From Candidatus Poseidoniales archaeon (GTDB taxonomy: Archaea > Thermoplasmatota > Poseidoniia > Poseidoniales > Poseidoniaceae), in NCBI GenBank assembly GCA_009887135.1, contig QXYA01000003.1:1-39104 (forward strand): a stretch of 39,104 nucleotides of DNA. Direction: 5' to 3'. The notes under the pieces are model-generated. The model ran no database searches. It saw only the letters and a list, made by a program, of their open reading frames with translations, and was not told where the DNA came from. The position numbers were made by a program, and so were the translations under genes. Positions 1 through 9,000 of the stretch are shown piece after piece; position 1 is the stretch's first letter; each line of letters opens with the position of its first letter.

Positions 1-183
1 GCTGTAAATGAAATGAATGCACAGCGTGCTAAATTTCATCTTCGCAAAGTAACCGGTCCACGTGAGGCTAAATATCGGGCATTGATGAAATATCAACGAG
101 CAAAGGGAATCGTCGACACACTTCGATGGACTATTGGCGTACGGGGTCAAAAATCTCCTCTTAAAGAGGGCCTTGGTGATTAA
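1..183 (+). CDS. C-terminal fragment of an unidentified protein (truncated by window start)
   Basis: Open frame 1 from base 1 to TAA at 181-183: ...KVTGPREAKYRALMKYQRAKGIVDTLRWTIGVRGQKSPLKEGLGD*. Confidence 0.5.
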   Translation, partial: AVNEMNAQRAKFHLRKVTGPREAKYRALMKYQRAKGIVDTLRWTIGVRGQKSPLKEGLGD

Positions 184-262
184 AAAATCAATCCCTATTT
201 TCGATCCACTTAGACAGGATTCGAAGAGTTGTGTTCAAGAACTATCGGCGTAATGAGAATTT

Positions 263-1507
263 ATGGACGGGAGTGAGCCAGTTGCCATCGGCGATTTTGT
301 TCAGTCCTTACGCAATCGTTTACGCTCTGATGAACGGAATAGGAATTGCTTGGTTCGTGGTGAAATTCGACAATGGAAACCTTACCCATCTGGACATACT
401 TATTTCAGTTTAAGGGATGATAATGGCCAGATGAGTGCCGTCATTTGGAAAGGGCGCTGTAGAATCCCATCCGGTATTGAAGAAGGCCAGGAAGTCATTG
501 TCCTGGGAAATGTCGACGTTTATGCTGGACGTGGCCAATTACAACTCATTGTCGAACGGATTGAACCTATTCGTAAGATCGGTGCTCTCGAGCAAGAACG
601 ACAGAGGTTGTTAGAAACCTTACAGAAAGAAGGTGTGCTCGATCGAGAAAAGAAAACACTACCGTTATTTCCAAAGCATCTTGCCATTATTACAGGAAAG
701 GATTCTGCAGCTCTCGCAGATATGCTTCGCCTCTCAGAAACACGTTGGCCTGGTTTGAGAAGAACTGTCATCGGCGTAACTGTACAAGGTGAGAAAGCTG
801 TTGAAGAGATTACTCGTGGGCTTTCTGTTGCTCGTTCTCTAAGTCGTATTGAGCATTCGGAACAACTCGGGATACCTCCTGTCGATGTGGTGATTGTTGG
901 GCGAGGAGGCGGCTCTCCTGAGGATTTGTGGGCATTCAATCTCGAACCCGTGGCCAGGGCTCTCTCAACAATGCCTGTCCCAGTGATCTCTGCGGTTGGG
1001 CACGAATCAGATTTGCTCGTCAGTGATGTTGTTGCTGATGTTCGAGCATCAACTCCAAGTCATGCCATCGAATTAGCTGTTCCAATTCTTGATGATGTCC
1101 TTTCGCTTATGGTTGATCTTGAAGATCGCCTGCATAGAAGTTCAATTCGTCGATTCGGTGAAGAGAATTTACGATTACAACAGTTACAATTGCGTTTACG
1201 TCTTGCTCCATCAAAAGGCCTAGACAATGCAGTACGCCATTTAGAACGACTTGGGAATGATCTCAATGGTTTTGTCAAATCTACAATTCAAAACAATAAA
1301 CAGAGATTGGCTATGCTCGAAGGAACACTTCAAGCAGCTCATCCACAACGAGTTTTGGAACGTGGATATTTGATGACAACCAATGAGAAAGGCGAAGTGA
1401 TAGCAACAGTCAAGAATTTGACAGCTGGAGAAACTGTTTCCTTACATTTCGCTGACGGCACAGCCGACGCAAACATTGACAATATACAACAGAGAGAGGG
1501 AGAATAA
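263..1507 (+). CDS. xseA: Exodeoxyribonuclease VII large subunit
   Basis: N-terminal OB-fold region (VRGEIRQWKPYPSGHTYFSLRDDNGQMSAVIW) and ExoVII core (LAIITGKDSAALADML; VDVVIVGRGGGSPEDLWAFN; PVISAVGHESD). Confidence 0.95.
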   Translation: MDGSEPVAIGDFVQSLRNRLRSDERNRNCLVRGEIRQWKPYPSGHTYFSLRDDNGQMSAVIWKGRCRIPSGIEEGQEVIVLGNVDVYAGRGQLQLIVERIEPIRKIGALEQERQRLLETLQKEGVLDREKKTLPLFPKHLAIITGKDSAALADMLRLSETRWPGLRRTVIGVTVQGEKAVEEITRGLSVARSLSRIEHSEQLGIPPVDVVIVGRGGGSPEDLWAFNLEPVARALSTMPVPVISAVGHESDLLVSDVVADVRASTPSHAIELAVPILDDVLSLMVDLEDRLHRSSIRRFGEENLRLQQLQLRLRLAPSKGLDNAVRHLERLGNDLNGFVKSTIQNNKQRLAMLEGTLQAAHPQRVLERGYLMTTNEKGEVIATVKNLTAGETVSLHFADGTADANIDNIQQREGE

Positions 1508-1728
1508 TGACAGAACAAACCTATTCAGATGCACTTCGCCGATTGGAATCCATTGTGGCAGAACTCGAACGTGGTGGCATGGATTTGGAAACCACATTAA
1601 CACGATTTGAGGAAGGTTCTGCTTTGCTTGAGCGTTGCCAAGATGAACTGAAGGAAGCCGAAGGACGATTAGAAAAATTGCGCTTAGAAGATGCAGAAGC
1701 CATGGTCGAAGAGGCGAAGGAAGAATGA
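1507..1728 (+). CDS. xseB: Exodeoxyribonuclease VII small subunit
   Basis: 73 aa, YSDALRRLESIVAELERGGMDLETTLTRFEEGSALLERCQDELKEAEGRLEKL; start overlaps xseA stop (TAATG). Confidence 0.93.
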   Translation: MTEQTYSDALRRLESIVAELERGGMDLETTLTRFEEGSALLERCQDELKEAEGRLEKLRLEDAEAMVEEAKEE

Positions 1729-2021
1729 ACAAACTGCAAACCAAGATTCAACGTCGTCTCGTAAAAGCGATGGGGGCATGGCGTGATCCACACATGACAA
1801 AGCCGCTGCTCGAATCAGAGAATATTCAAGCAATCGACATTTCCGAAGAAGGGAATGTTCAGATTAAGTTCAAGCCTTCAAGACCTCATTGCCCGTGTTG
1901 CCTCATCGACGCCAAGGACTTAAAGCTCCACTTAGAAGGAACAAAGGGTGTTAATTCGATTCATCTTGAAATCGTTGATGTTCCTGCATCTGAACGTTGG
2001 TCAAGATTGGTCAATGATTGA
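1725..2021 (+). CDS. MIP18/DUF59-like iron-sulfur assembly family protein
   Basis: 98 aa with layout resembling MIP18-family proteins (WRDPHMTKPLLESENIQAIDISEEGNVQIKFKPSRPHCPCCL); ATGA overlap with xseB stop. Confidence 0.55.
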   Translation: MNKLQTKIQRRLVKAMGAWRDPHMTKPLLESENIQAIDISEEGNVQIKFKPSRPHCPCCLIDAKDLKLHLEGTKGVNSIHLEIVDVPASERWSRLVND

Positions 2022-2839
2022 CGCCATTGTAAGAAGAAGTAAGCTGGGACAGTCCATCCACCTACTGATATCACCCATGTTAGGATTGAGCCAATCACAA
2101 CTCCATACAATGGGAAAAGCCACATTGCAACAATCGCATAAACTGCAACACTCGCTCCACCTAACATCATTGGCCCTGCGGCTCCTTGAGGAACATCTTG
2201 TCCCTGAGAGAGCCAAAGAGCGACCATTGAAGTCAAAAATATGGCAGGGAAGGTACTGACTAATCCAGAAATCATCGCATAAGATAGGCTTGACAACCAA
2301 ACTGCACATCCAATGGCCAGCGCTGCAGCACTACCTCGTGCAATAAGCACAAGTGGACGTACTCGATGCTTTCCTTTCGGAGCATGAACCGTTTCCCATG
2401 TGCTCCATATACCGAGTAAAACCAATATCAAGAGGAGAAGAAGCCCAAACGACAACTCACTAAGTCCCTCGTCCTGAACCAAATCTGCCCCATAGAGGCC
2501 AACTGTTCCGGCCATAGCCCACACCAAAAGTGAAAGAATCATGGTCGTCACTAATCCGGTTCCAAACCGTGTTGGTACCTTCATCCACACCAATAAAAAG
2601 AGAGCATTTACCAACATTCCAAGAGGGACGACGGACATTGCTCGATCAAATTCTGAACCTGATGACATGCTGTACATCCCTATAGCTGCGGGGACGATTG
2701 TTGTAGGAACAGTCGCTAGAACGCCACCAGTTCTTCCTCCAAACTTTTCGATTGCTACAGTTACTAATGTAGCGACTACGCCTGCAAAGAAAGCAGAGAG
2801 TAGAACAGAGGTGAGTAACATATCACTCAAACGGATCAA
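1961..2839 (-). CDS. Polytopic integral membrane protein of unknown function
   Basis: 292 aa with multiple hydrophobic helices; alternative start at 2821 (MLLTSVLLSAFFAGVV) would avoid overlap with the upstream gene. Confidence 0.75.
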   Translation of the reverse strand: MIRLSDMLLTSVLLSAFFAGVVATLVTVAIEKFGGRTGGVLATVPTTIVPAAIGMYSMSSGSEFDRAMSVVPLGMLVNALFLLVWMKVPTRFGTGLVTTMILSLLVWAMAGTVGLYGADLVQDEGLSELSFGLLLLLILVLLGIWSTWETVHAPKGKHRVRPLVLIARGSAAALAIGCAVWLSSLSYAMISGLVSTFPAIFLTSMVALWLSQGQDVPQGAAGPMMLGGASVAVYAIVAMWLFPLYGVVIGSILTWVISVGGWTVPAYFFLQWRQSLTNLDQRSDAGTSTISR

Positions 2840-3608
2840 TGTTTACAATTTGCTCAATGTCGATTCGTGAATAACCACGCTCTCGGGCATTATCAGCGGC
2901 TTTCATCAGCATTCTACGAATCCATCCGAAGGCCATTAACGCACTGAGTCGATTTACTGAATCGATGAAATGCATCGGATCTCTTCCGAGGTTTGCATGT
3001 TTGCGGATATCGGATTCAAGTTCTGAAACCATATCTCCGTATGTGAAGAGCAAATCTTGAGCTGCTTCATCGGTGAGGGCCATTTTTGCATGAGTGCGGG
3101 ACATAGACTTGACGTGAGGAATTGTAATCAATCCACCACCTTGAACTTGGATGCCTTCTTCTTCGACCTCTTCTGCATCTTCTTCACTGGCTGCTTCACC
3201 CTTCCCCATTGAGTTTAATGCAAGTTGGAGATGTCTTGGCTTGATGGTTGAAACACGATCTCTTGAGGCTGCTTCTTCGCAATTTCTCATAAGTCGAGCA
3301 AGGAACTTTTCGATGTATTCAATTCCACCTTGGACTGCTGCTGAGCCAACAGATTCCACTTGTTCCAGGCGATCGATCATCAGTTCTCTGGTTCGGTTGT
3401 AATTCAATCGTGTACGATTTGAATCGTCCAAGGTCTTTCGCTCAGGATCATTTTCAAGCGTGGCTTGTTCCATTGAAGGGACAAGTGAGTCAAGTTCAGA
3501 ACAAACTAGGCCAACGAGCGATTCTTTTACTGCACCAGAAATACGCATCGTTGTAAATGTTGATGCTACTGAACCGATGTGGCTTGGAGCGTAAGGCTTT
3601 GCCGGCAT
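2823..3608 (-). CDS. Histone-fold-like protein, possibly two histone folds separated by an acidic linker
   Basis: First segment VGSAAVQGGIEYIEKFLARLMRNCEEAASRDRVSTIKPRHLQLALNSM aligns without gaps to the H2A-type alpha2-alpha3 region; second helical half ends AADNARERGYSRIDIEQIVNI. Confidence 0.6.
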   Translation of the reverse strand: MPAKPYAPSHIGSVASTFTTMRISGAVKESLVGLVCSELDSLVPSMEQATLENDPERKTLDDSNRTRLNYNRTRELMIDRLEQVESVGSAAVQGGIEYIEKFLARLMRNCEEAASRDRVSTIKPRHLQLALNSMGKGEAASEEDAEEVEEEGIQVQGGGLITIPHVKSMSRTHAKMALTDEAAQDLLFTYGDMVSELESDIRKHANLGRDPMHFIDSVNRLSALMAFGWIRRMLMKAADNARERGYSRIDIEQIVNIDPFE

Positions 3609-3657
3609 ATCACAGGCTACCTTTCCACCTCTTTGAACACACCGTGATGAATGGCTC

Positions 3658-4932
3658 CTACCATTCAGTCAACCATGGCCATGCACCATCGGCTGTTACT
3701 GGACGCATTCCGTCTTCATCACGAATCCACGTATCTTCAGAACCAATGCTCCCATCTGAATGAACGACCTTTGGCTCAATAGCCATCGTCCCTCCAATCG
3801 GCAATGGGCGATCAAATCCTGCAGCAACAACAGGAGATTCATCGAGTTGTAGACCAACAGAATGGCCAAGGAATTTTGATTGATCGGGAACCATGCCCAT
3901 CAAGTGATCTTGATGACCGAGTTCATGTGCTAATGCTTGACCTTCAACCCAAGCCTCACTGCATAGTCCCCCTTCATCGAGAACACCTACAACTGTATCC
4001 TTGACAGCCAACATATCTTCGAGACGTTGATGCCATTCCTGAGAAAGAGAACCAAGAGAAAACATTCTGGTCATATCAACAACATAACCGCGATGAACAT
4101 GAACAAGATCGACCAATACTGGTTCGTTTCTTTTGATTTTATTGAATCCAGAACCCATACCTGCAAGTGGATGAGGTCCTGCTCCTCCAACTGCTGAGTC
4201 AAAGAAGGACGGAACGCCACCCGCTCTCCCAGAGACAATGACACCTCGATCACACTGCAAAGGGAATCGGCGCATCTGGACTTGTCCTCCAAACCCTTCA
4301 CTACGGCTAATCGCTTCTGCTGCAGCAACCAAGTCGAGTTCTGTGATGCCTTCTGCACCAAGTCTCGAAACAGCATCGAACATTCTCATTTGGACTTCTG
4401 CTGCTGCTTCCATCTGTTCTTGTTCCCAAGTTGACTTGACTTCTCTTATCCGATGAATGACTGATGTGGCATCAGCACATGTTCCTAGTGAGGAGAGGGC
4501 GTTTGAGAATCGGTTTGCAAATGTAGTTGGTAGTTCACCAAATTGTAATGCTGGAGCGTCTGTAACTCCTCTTGACTGCAAGGTTTCGCTAAGAAGGCGC
4601 AATCGAGGAAAAGGCTCGATAATGAATGGAGCATTCTCGCCACCGGCTTCATATTGTGCTCGTTGTAGAGATCTTCGAACATAGAATACTGGTCCATCAC
4701 CACCTGCTTGGGCACTACCACCTGCTCCTTGAGCTGGAACGAACATTGTGCCATCTTGTCGGCCGCCTGCGAAATAGTACAAATCAATAGGATGCTGGAT
4801 GAGTACGCCTGGAAGTGATGAGGCTTGCAAGGCATCGGCGAGAGCGTTCAATCTCTGCTCAAGTTCCGAGACTGGTACACGCCAATCCTCGCCTTCGGGG
4901 CCAGATAATACGGATGAATCCCAATCGGCCAT
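3658..4932 (-). CDS. M24-family metallopeptidase (Xaa-Pro aminopeptidase-like)
   Basis: Putative metal ligands present: LVDLVHVHRGYVVDMTR, FLGHSVGLQLDESP, AIEPKVV, GSEDTW; creatinase-like N-terminal domain. Confidence 0.88.
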   Translation of the reverse strand: MADWDSSVLSGPEGEDWRVPVSELEQRLNALADALQASSLPGVLIQHPIDLYYFAGGRQDGTMFVPAQGAGGSAQAGGDGPVFYVRRSLQRAQYEAGGENAPFIIEPFPRLRLLSETLQSRGVTDAPALQFGELPTTFANRFSNALSSLGTCADATSVIHRIREVKSTWEQEQMEAAAEVQMRMFDAVSRLGAEGITELDLVAAAEAISRSEGFGGQVQMRRFPLQCDRGVIVSGRAGGVPSFFDSAVGGAGPHPLAGMGSGFNKIKRNEPVLVDLVHVHRGYVVDMTRMFSLGSLSQEWHQRLEDMLAVKDTVVGVLDEGGLCSEAWVEGQALAHELGHQDHLMGMVPDQSKFLGHSVGLQLDESPVVAAGFDRPLPIGGTMAIEPKVVHSDGSIGSEDTWIRDEDGMRPVTADGAWPWLTEW

Positions 4933-4978
4933 GATGGGTCTTCCCGTTCGTTATTCAAAACCACTACGCTTCATTTGG

Positions 4979-5947
4979 TTACGAAGAGGAGGTTTCAACT
5001 TCTGGAATCAATGCTGGTTCTGTTTTCATAATTCGCTCAACAGCTATTGCACAATACTCTTCGGAAAGATCCATTCCAACAAACACTCTTCCAGATTGTT
5101 TTGCAGCAACACAGGTCGTTCCCGAGCCATTGAACGGATCAAATACAACATCTCCTGCAAAGGTGTACATCTCAATGCAACGACGAGGTAATTCAACTGG
5201 GAACGGGGCTGGGTGATTGACCCGACTTGCACGTTCTGTTGCAAATCTCCAGATGGATTTGGTTTGTTCAATAAAATCACGCTTCTCGATTGTATCGATA
5301 CGTCCTTCAGCTCGCTCTTTCTTGGATCGAGGAAGTTTGTAATCACCTTTTGAAAACACGAGAAGATACTCGTGGATGTCTCGTAAGCAAGGATTGGAGG
5401 CACTCTGGAAAGAGCCCCATGCACAAGAAGAACCTGCGCTTGCAGATTTGTCCCAAATGATCTCTCCACGCATAAGGAATCCCAGTTCAATCATCATGCT
5501 ATTGATGTATGTTGAAAGAGGAATGTACGGCTTTCTTCCAAGGTTAGCCACGTTGACAACCATCCTTCCACCAGGAGAAAGCACTCGATAACACTCTGCA
5601 AAGACCTGATGCAATAATTCCAAATATTCGTCGAGCGTTAAATCTTCATCATAGGCCTTTGAAGCATTGTAAGGTGGGGATGTTACCACCAATTGCACGC
5701 AATTATCAGGTAATGGGTTCTCTCTTGCATCACCAGTTAGAACAACATTATGGAACGTTTCTGGTAAGTCTTGTGGTTCACCAACATCTCTCTGTGAAGC
5801 GATTCCTTTGTTGATTCGACTGTTGTAATAGGTTGAAGCATCGTGGCTTTCTCTACGAGAGACGCCAAATGCTGAAGTCGATGTTTTCGCCCGTTGCCGA
5901 GCACCATCGAATCCTTCTTTTTTCGGCTTTTCGCCACCCATTGCCAA
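4979..5947 (-). CDS. DNA methyltransferase, beta-type motif order (N4-cytosine or N6-adenine)
   Basis: TSPPYNASKAYDED (motif IV) precedes FDPFNGSGTTCVAAKQSGRVFVGMDLSEEYC (motif I). ORF opens with TTG; ATG at 5941 is the likelier start. Confidence 0.9.
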   Translation of the reverse strand: MAMGGEKPKKEGFDGARQRAKTSTSAFGVSRRESHDASTYYNSRINKGIASQRDVGEPQDLPETFHNVVLTGDARENPLPDNCVQLVVTSPPYNASKAYDEDLTLDEYLELLHQVFAECYRVLSPGGRMVVNVANLGRKPYIPLSTYINSMMIELGFLMRGEIIWDKSASAGSSCAWGSFQSASNPCLRDIHEYLLVFSKGDYKLPRSKKERAEGRIDTIEKRDFIEQTKSIWRFATERASRVNHPAPFPVELPRRCIEMYTFAGDVVFDPFNGSGTTCVAAKQSGRVFVGMDLSEEYCAIAVERIMKTEPALIPEVETSSS

Positions 5948-6048
5948 GCAACGGGTTCGTCTCGGTTATGACCTTTCGCGCCAAACATATGCAACGGACG
6001 CGCGTTTTCAAGCCTCGGATGAAAAACCAAGAATGATTCGGAAACGAA

Positions 6049-9000
6049 TCACTTATCCCAAACAGTCCACGTTTCGCTAGGAGCATATCTGTAGTGCCAA
6101 GTTCCTGAACTCACTGGCCATTCAATCCAGTAGGTTCCCTTGTCATCCAAATCGCCCATCAAATTACCTGGTGGAGTATCCGAATGCTTGAGTTCATCAA
6201 CGCCTTCAGACATGGCTAACTTTTCCTCGAGGAGACTTGTACGCTCGTCTGTATCAACGACTTGAGATAAGCCGAAATAGGTATCATTGTGAGCGATTTT
6301 ATACAACTCACTCGAGGTTGACGATTGAAGTTCTTCGATTAAGATGAGGAGTTTTTCTCGCGTTTCTTTCTTGATTTGATTGTTCGTAAATCGAGCTGTT
6401 AGATCTGCTTTCAGGTCCTCTAATTCTTCAGCAAATTCCTTTGGATCGTCATAGTAGGCTTGAACCAGTGACTGAAGATAAGTCAACTCATTACGTTCTT
6501 CTTTTGTTAACTTCGAGTTCTTACGAAGAACCTGTACCCAGCGGAAAGCATCCGGAAGAACTGCTGCTACTGCATTCGTTTGAAGCAACGTAAACACGGC
6601 GAGAAGAATCGCTCCTACACCAACTGTGGTTGTCACAGGATCGGTACCACCAGAAAAGAACGACTCAAACCCAGAAGAAGTTTCGCTATCCTCTTCTGTT
6701 TCTTCAATTTCACAACCGTTAGCATCGACAACTACGCCCGATGAAGTTGCAGGACAATCATCTTCTATGTCGAAAACGCCATCGTTATCGGAATCGAGAG
6801 GTGTTTGAGTCTCGTTCTCATCATCGGTTTCATTGGTTTCTGGTTGCTGGAAGATATCTGGAATTCCATTTCCATCGTCATCTTCACAACCATAGAAACC
6901 ATTTGCAGTCGAGTTACCAAAGCTATCTGGACAATGATCAGCCTGTACCGCTCCAATGACGAAGATACCAGGCCATTCAAGCTCGCGAGTATCATTCCAA
7001 TCAGAGTCACCCCAATTGTCGCCATACCCATCACCGTCAGAATCCTGCCATTGTGTTGAATCAAGTGGGAAAGTGTCCTGTGTATCCATATATCCGTCAC
7101 CGTCAGAATCCAGTTGCGCTTGTGAACATCCGTTTCCATCGACTTCTGCATCTTGAATTGTGTTTGAACACAGATCGTTGAGATCGCCTACGCCATCACC
7201 ATCACTATCCAATGATTCGCCCGAATCGTTCGGGAATGCATCGGTATTATCACCGACTCCATCGCTGTCAGAATCGAATTGTTCGAATGCGTTTTGTGGG
7301 AAAGCATCAGCGTTATCTCCAACCCCATCACCATCACTGTCCACAGTCTCACTCGGGTTGTTCGGGAACGCATCGGAATTATCACCGACTCCATCCCCAT
7401 CCGAATCTATTTGTTCGAAGCCATTGAATGGGAAAGCATCAGTATTGTCACCTACACCATCGTCATCGCTGTCTTCAGTCTCGCTAGAATCGTTCGGGAA
7501 TGCATCAGCATTGTTACCAACACCGTCTCCGTCAGTATCCGCCCATTCGAGAACATCGTTCGGGAATGCATCGCCTGAATTGCTGTACCCATCATCATCA
7601 TCATCTGGACACCCGTTCTGATCTAGGGTGGAAGTACCAGCAACTTCTGGACAGTCATCGTTGGCATTTAGTACGCCATCAGAATCAAAGTCGTTCTGAT
7701 CGATAAACTGGAATGAGGAAGACAATTGATGTTGTGTGCCGTCTTTGTCAACCAGTGAAAGCACGACTGTATCTCCAGTGGAGATTGCAGGCGTTGTTAC
7801 TCGTATCGTTGAATCATCAACAACGGTACCTGTTACGGAGCCATGTTGGCCGAATTTGACCGTAATCTCGTTTGTAATACTCACGCCTGTTGATTTGGTG
7901 GCGTACCTGAGGACATTGTTGGTCTCATCACTGTATGCAACGTGAATTAAACCACTATCATCAATAAAGATAGAATTTGAATCCCCCATGTCGCCTGGTG
8001 TATCGAGATTGCTCATTTGCCAAATAGGCGAAGAGGGGTTAAGTGTGGCATATTTCAAATCAAATCCAGACCATGTCTGATAGACGATGTGTGGGTCCCC
8101 TGCTGCATCCAAAGCGATGGAAGGATTTCGTCCAGTATGACCTGTTGAATCGATCAGAGTATTTGTCCACTGACCATTTGGAGTGCCCGTTGAATATCGC
8201 AAATCATTGTCCTTGTTGTCGAAATGAGCGATATGGAATTGACCTTGTTTATCCATGGCAAGAGAGGTGAAGTAACCCGGATACATGCTGGATGAAGGGT
8301 TCGCAGTTTCAGGAGCGTATCGATCCCATGAGCCGGTTTTGTCTGTTGCAAACTTTAGTTTTGAGTCCTGTCTGTCTTGATATGAGATGTAAGCATGGTC
8401 GTTCTCATCAATGACGATAGAAGATTCACAGCCGATGTTACTACCTGATTCAACAACGCCCGTACTCCAACTGGAGCCATCATATGAAGCAAGACGGAGC
8501 CCTCCTCCACAATAACTGCCGGTTGCGACAAAGGAAATATGAGGATGGTTGTTTGAATCGACTGCGATACCAACGGGGCCGACCTGTGAACTTGTAGAGA
8601 CTTGGTTATGACTCCAAGATGTGCCGTCAAAATGCATGTATACAACCTTGTTATTGTTCGTCGAATATGCAGCATGAAGTTCGTCATTGCCATCAATAAC
8701 CATGTGAGTATCCCAACAGTAATTGCCTTCGCAATCCTTGATTTTTGTTGAACTCCATGATGTTCCGTCATAGATACTATGTTTGAATTCGTAATTACCG
8801 CCATTGGCATGTACAATGTGAACATCCCCTGTAGAATCAACTACGATTGCATTTTCATGCCCTGCTTGATCGGCATAATCAGCTGTGGTCTTTGTCCATT
8901 GGTGATTGATGCCGTCGTATGTCGTATTGGTAAAGGCAAGATCAGAAAACCCACTTCCTGAAATTGTAATCTCTTCGCCACCGGCAGTCCAACCTGTGCT

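Noticed and set aside
231-413. 60-aa GTG-start ORF overlapping the xseA N-terminus
   Set aside because: Out of frame with the conserved xseA OB-fold; no independent support.
520-939. 139-aa minus-strand ORF inside xseA
   Set aside because: Lies fully antisense to a confidently identified gene.
3658-4932. Idea that the M24 protein is an inactive Spt16-like histone chaperone
   Set aside because: Five apparent metal-ligand positions (D, D, H, E, E) are retained, so it reads as an ordinary active peptidase.
7190-7620. Possible CRISPR-like array from regular repeats
   Set aside because: Repeats are 66/132 nt, in frame, and encode DxDGDGVGDN calcium-binding units; no unique spacers.
7160-7621. 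153-aa plus-strand repeat ORF (SLSESSPTPS-type)
   Set aside because: Antisense of the TSP3 repeat region; periodicity comes from the real minus-strand gene.
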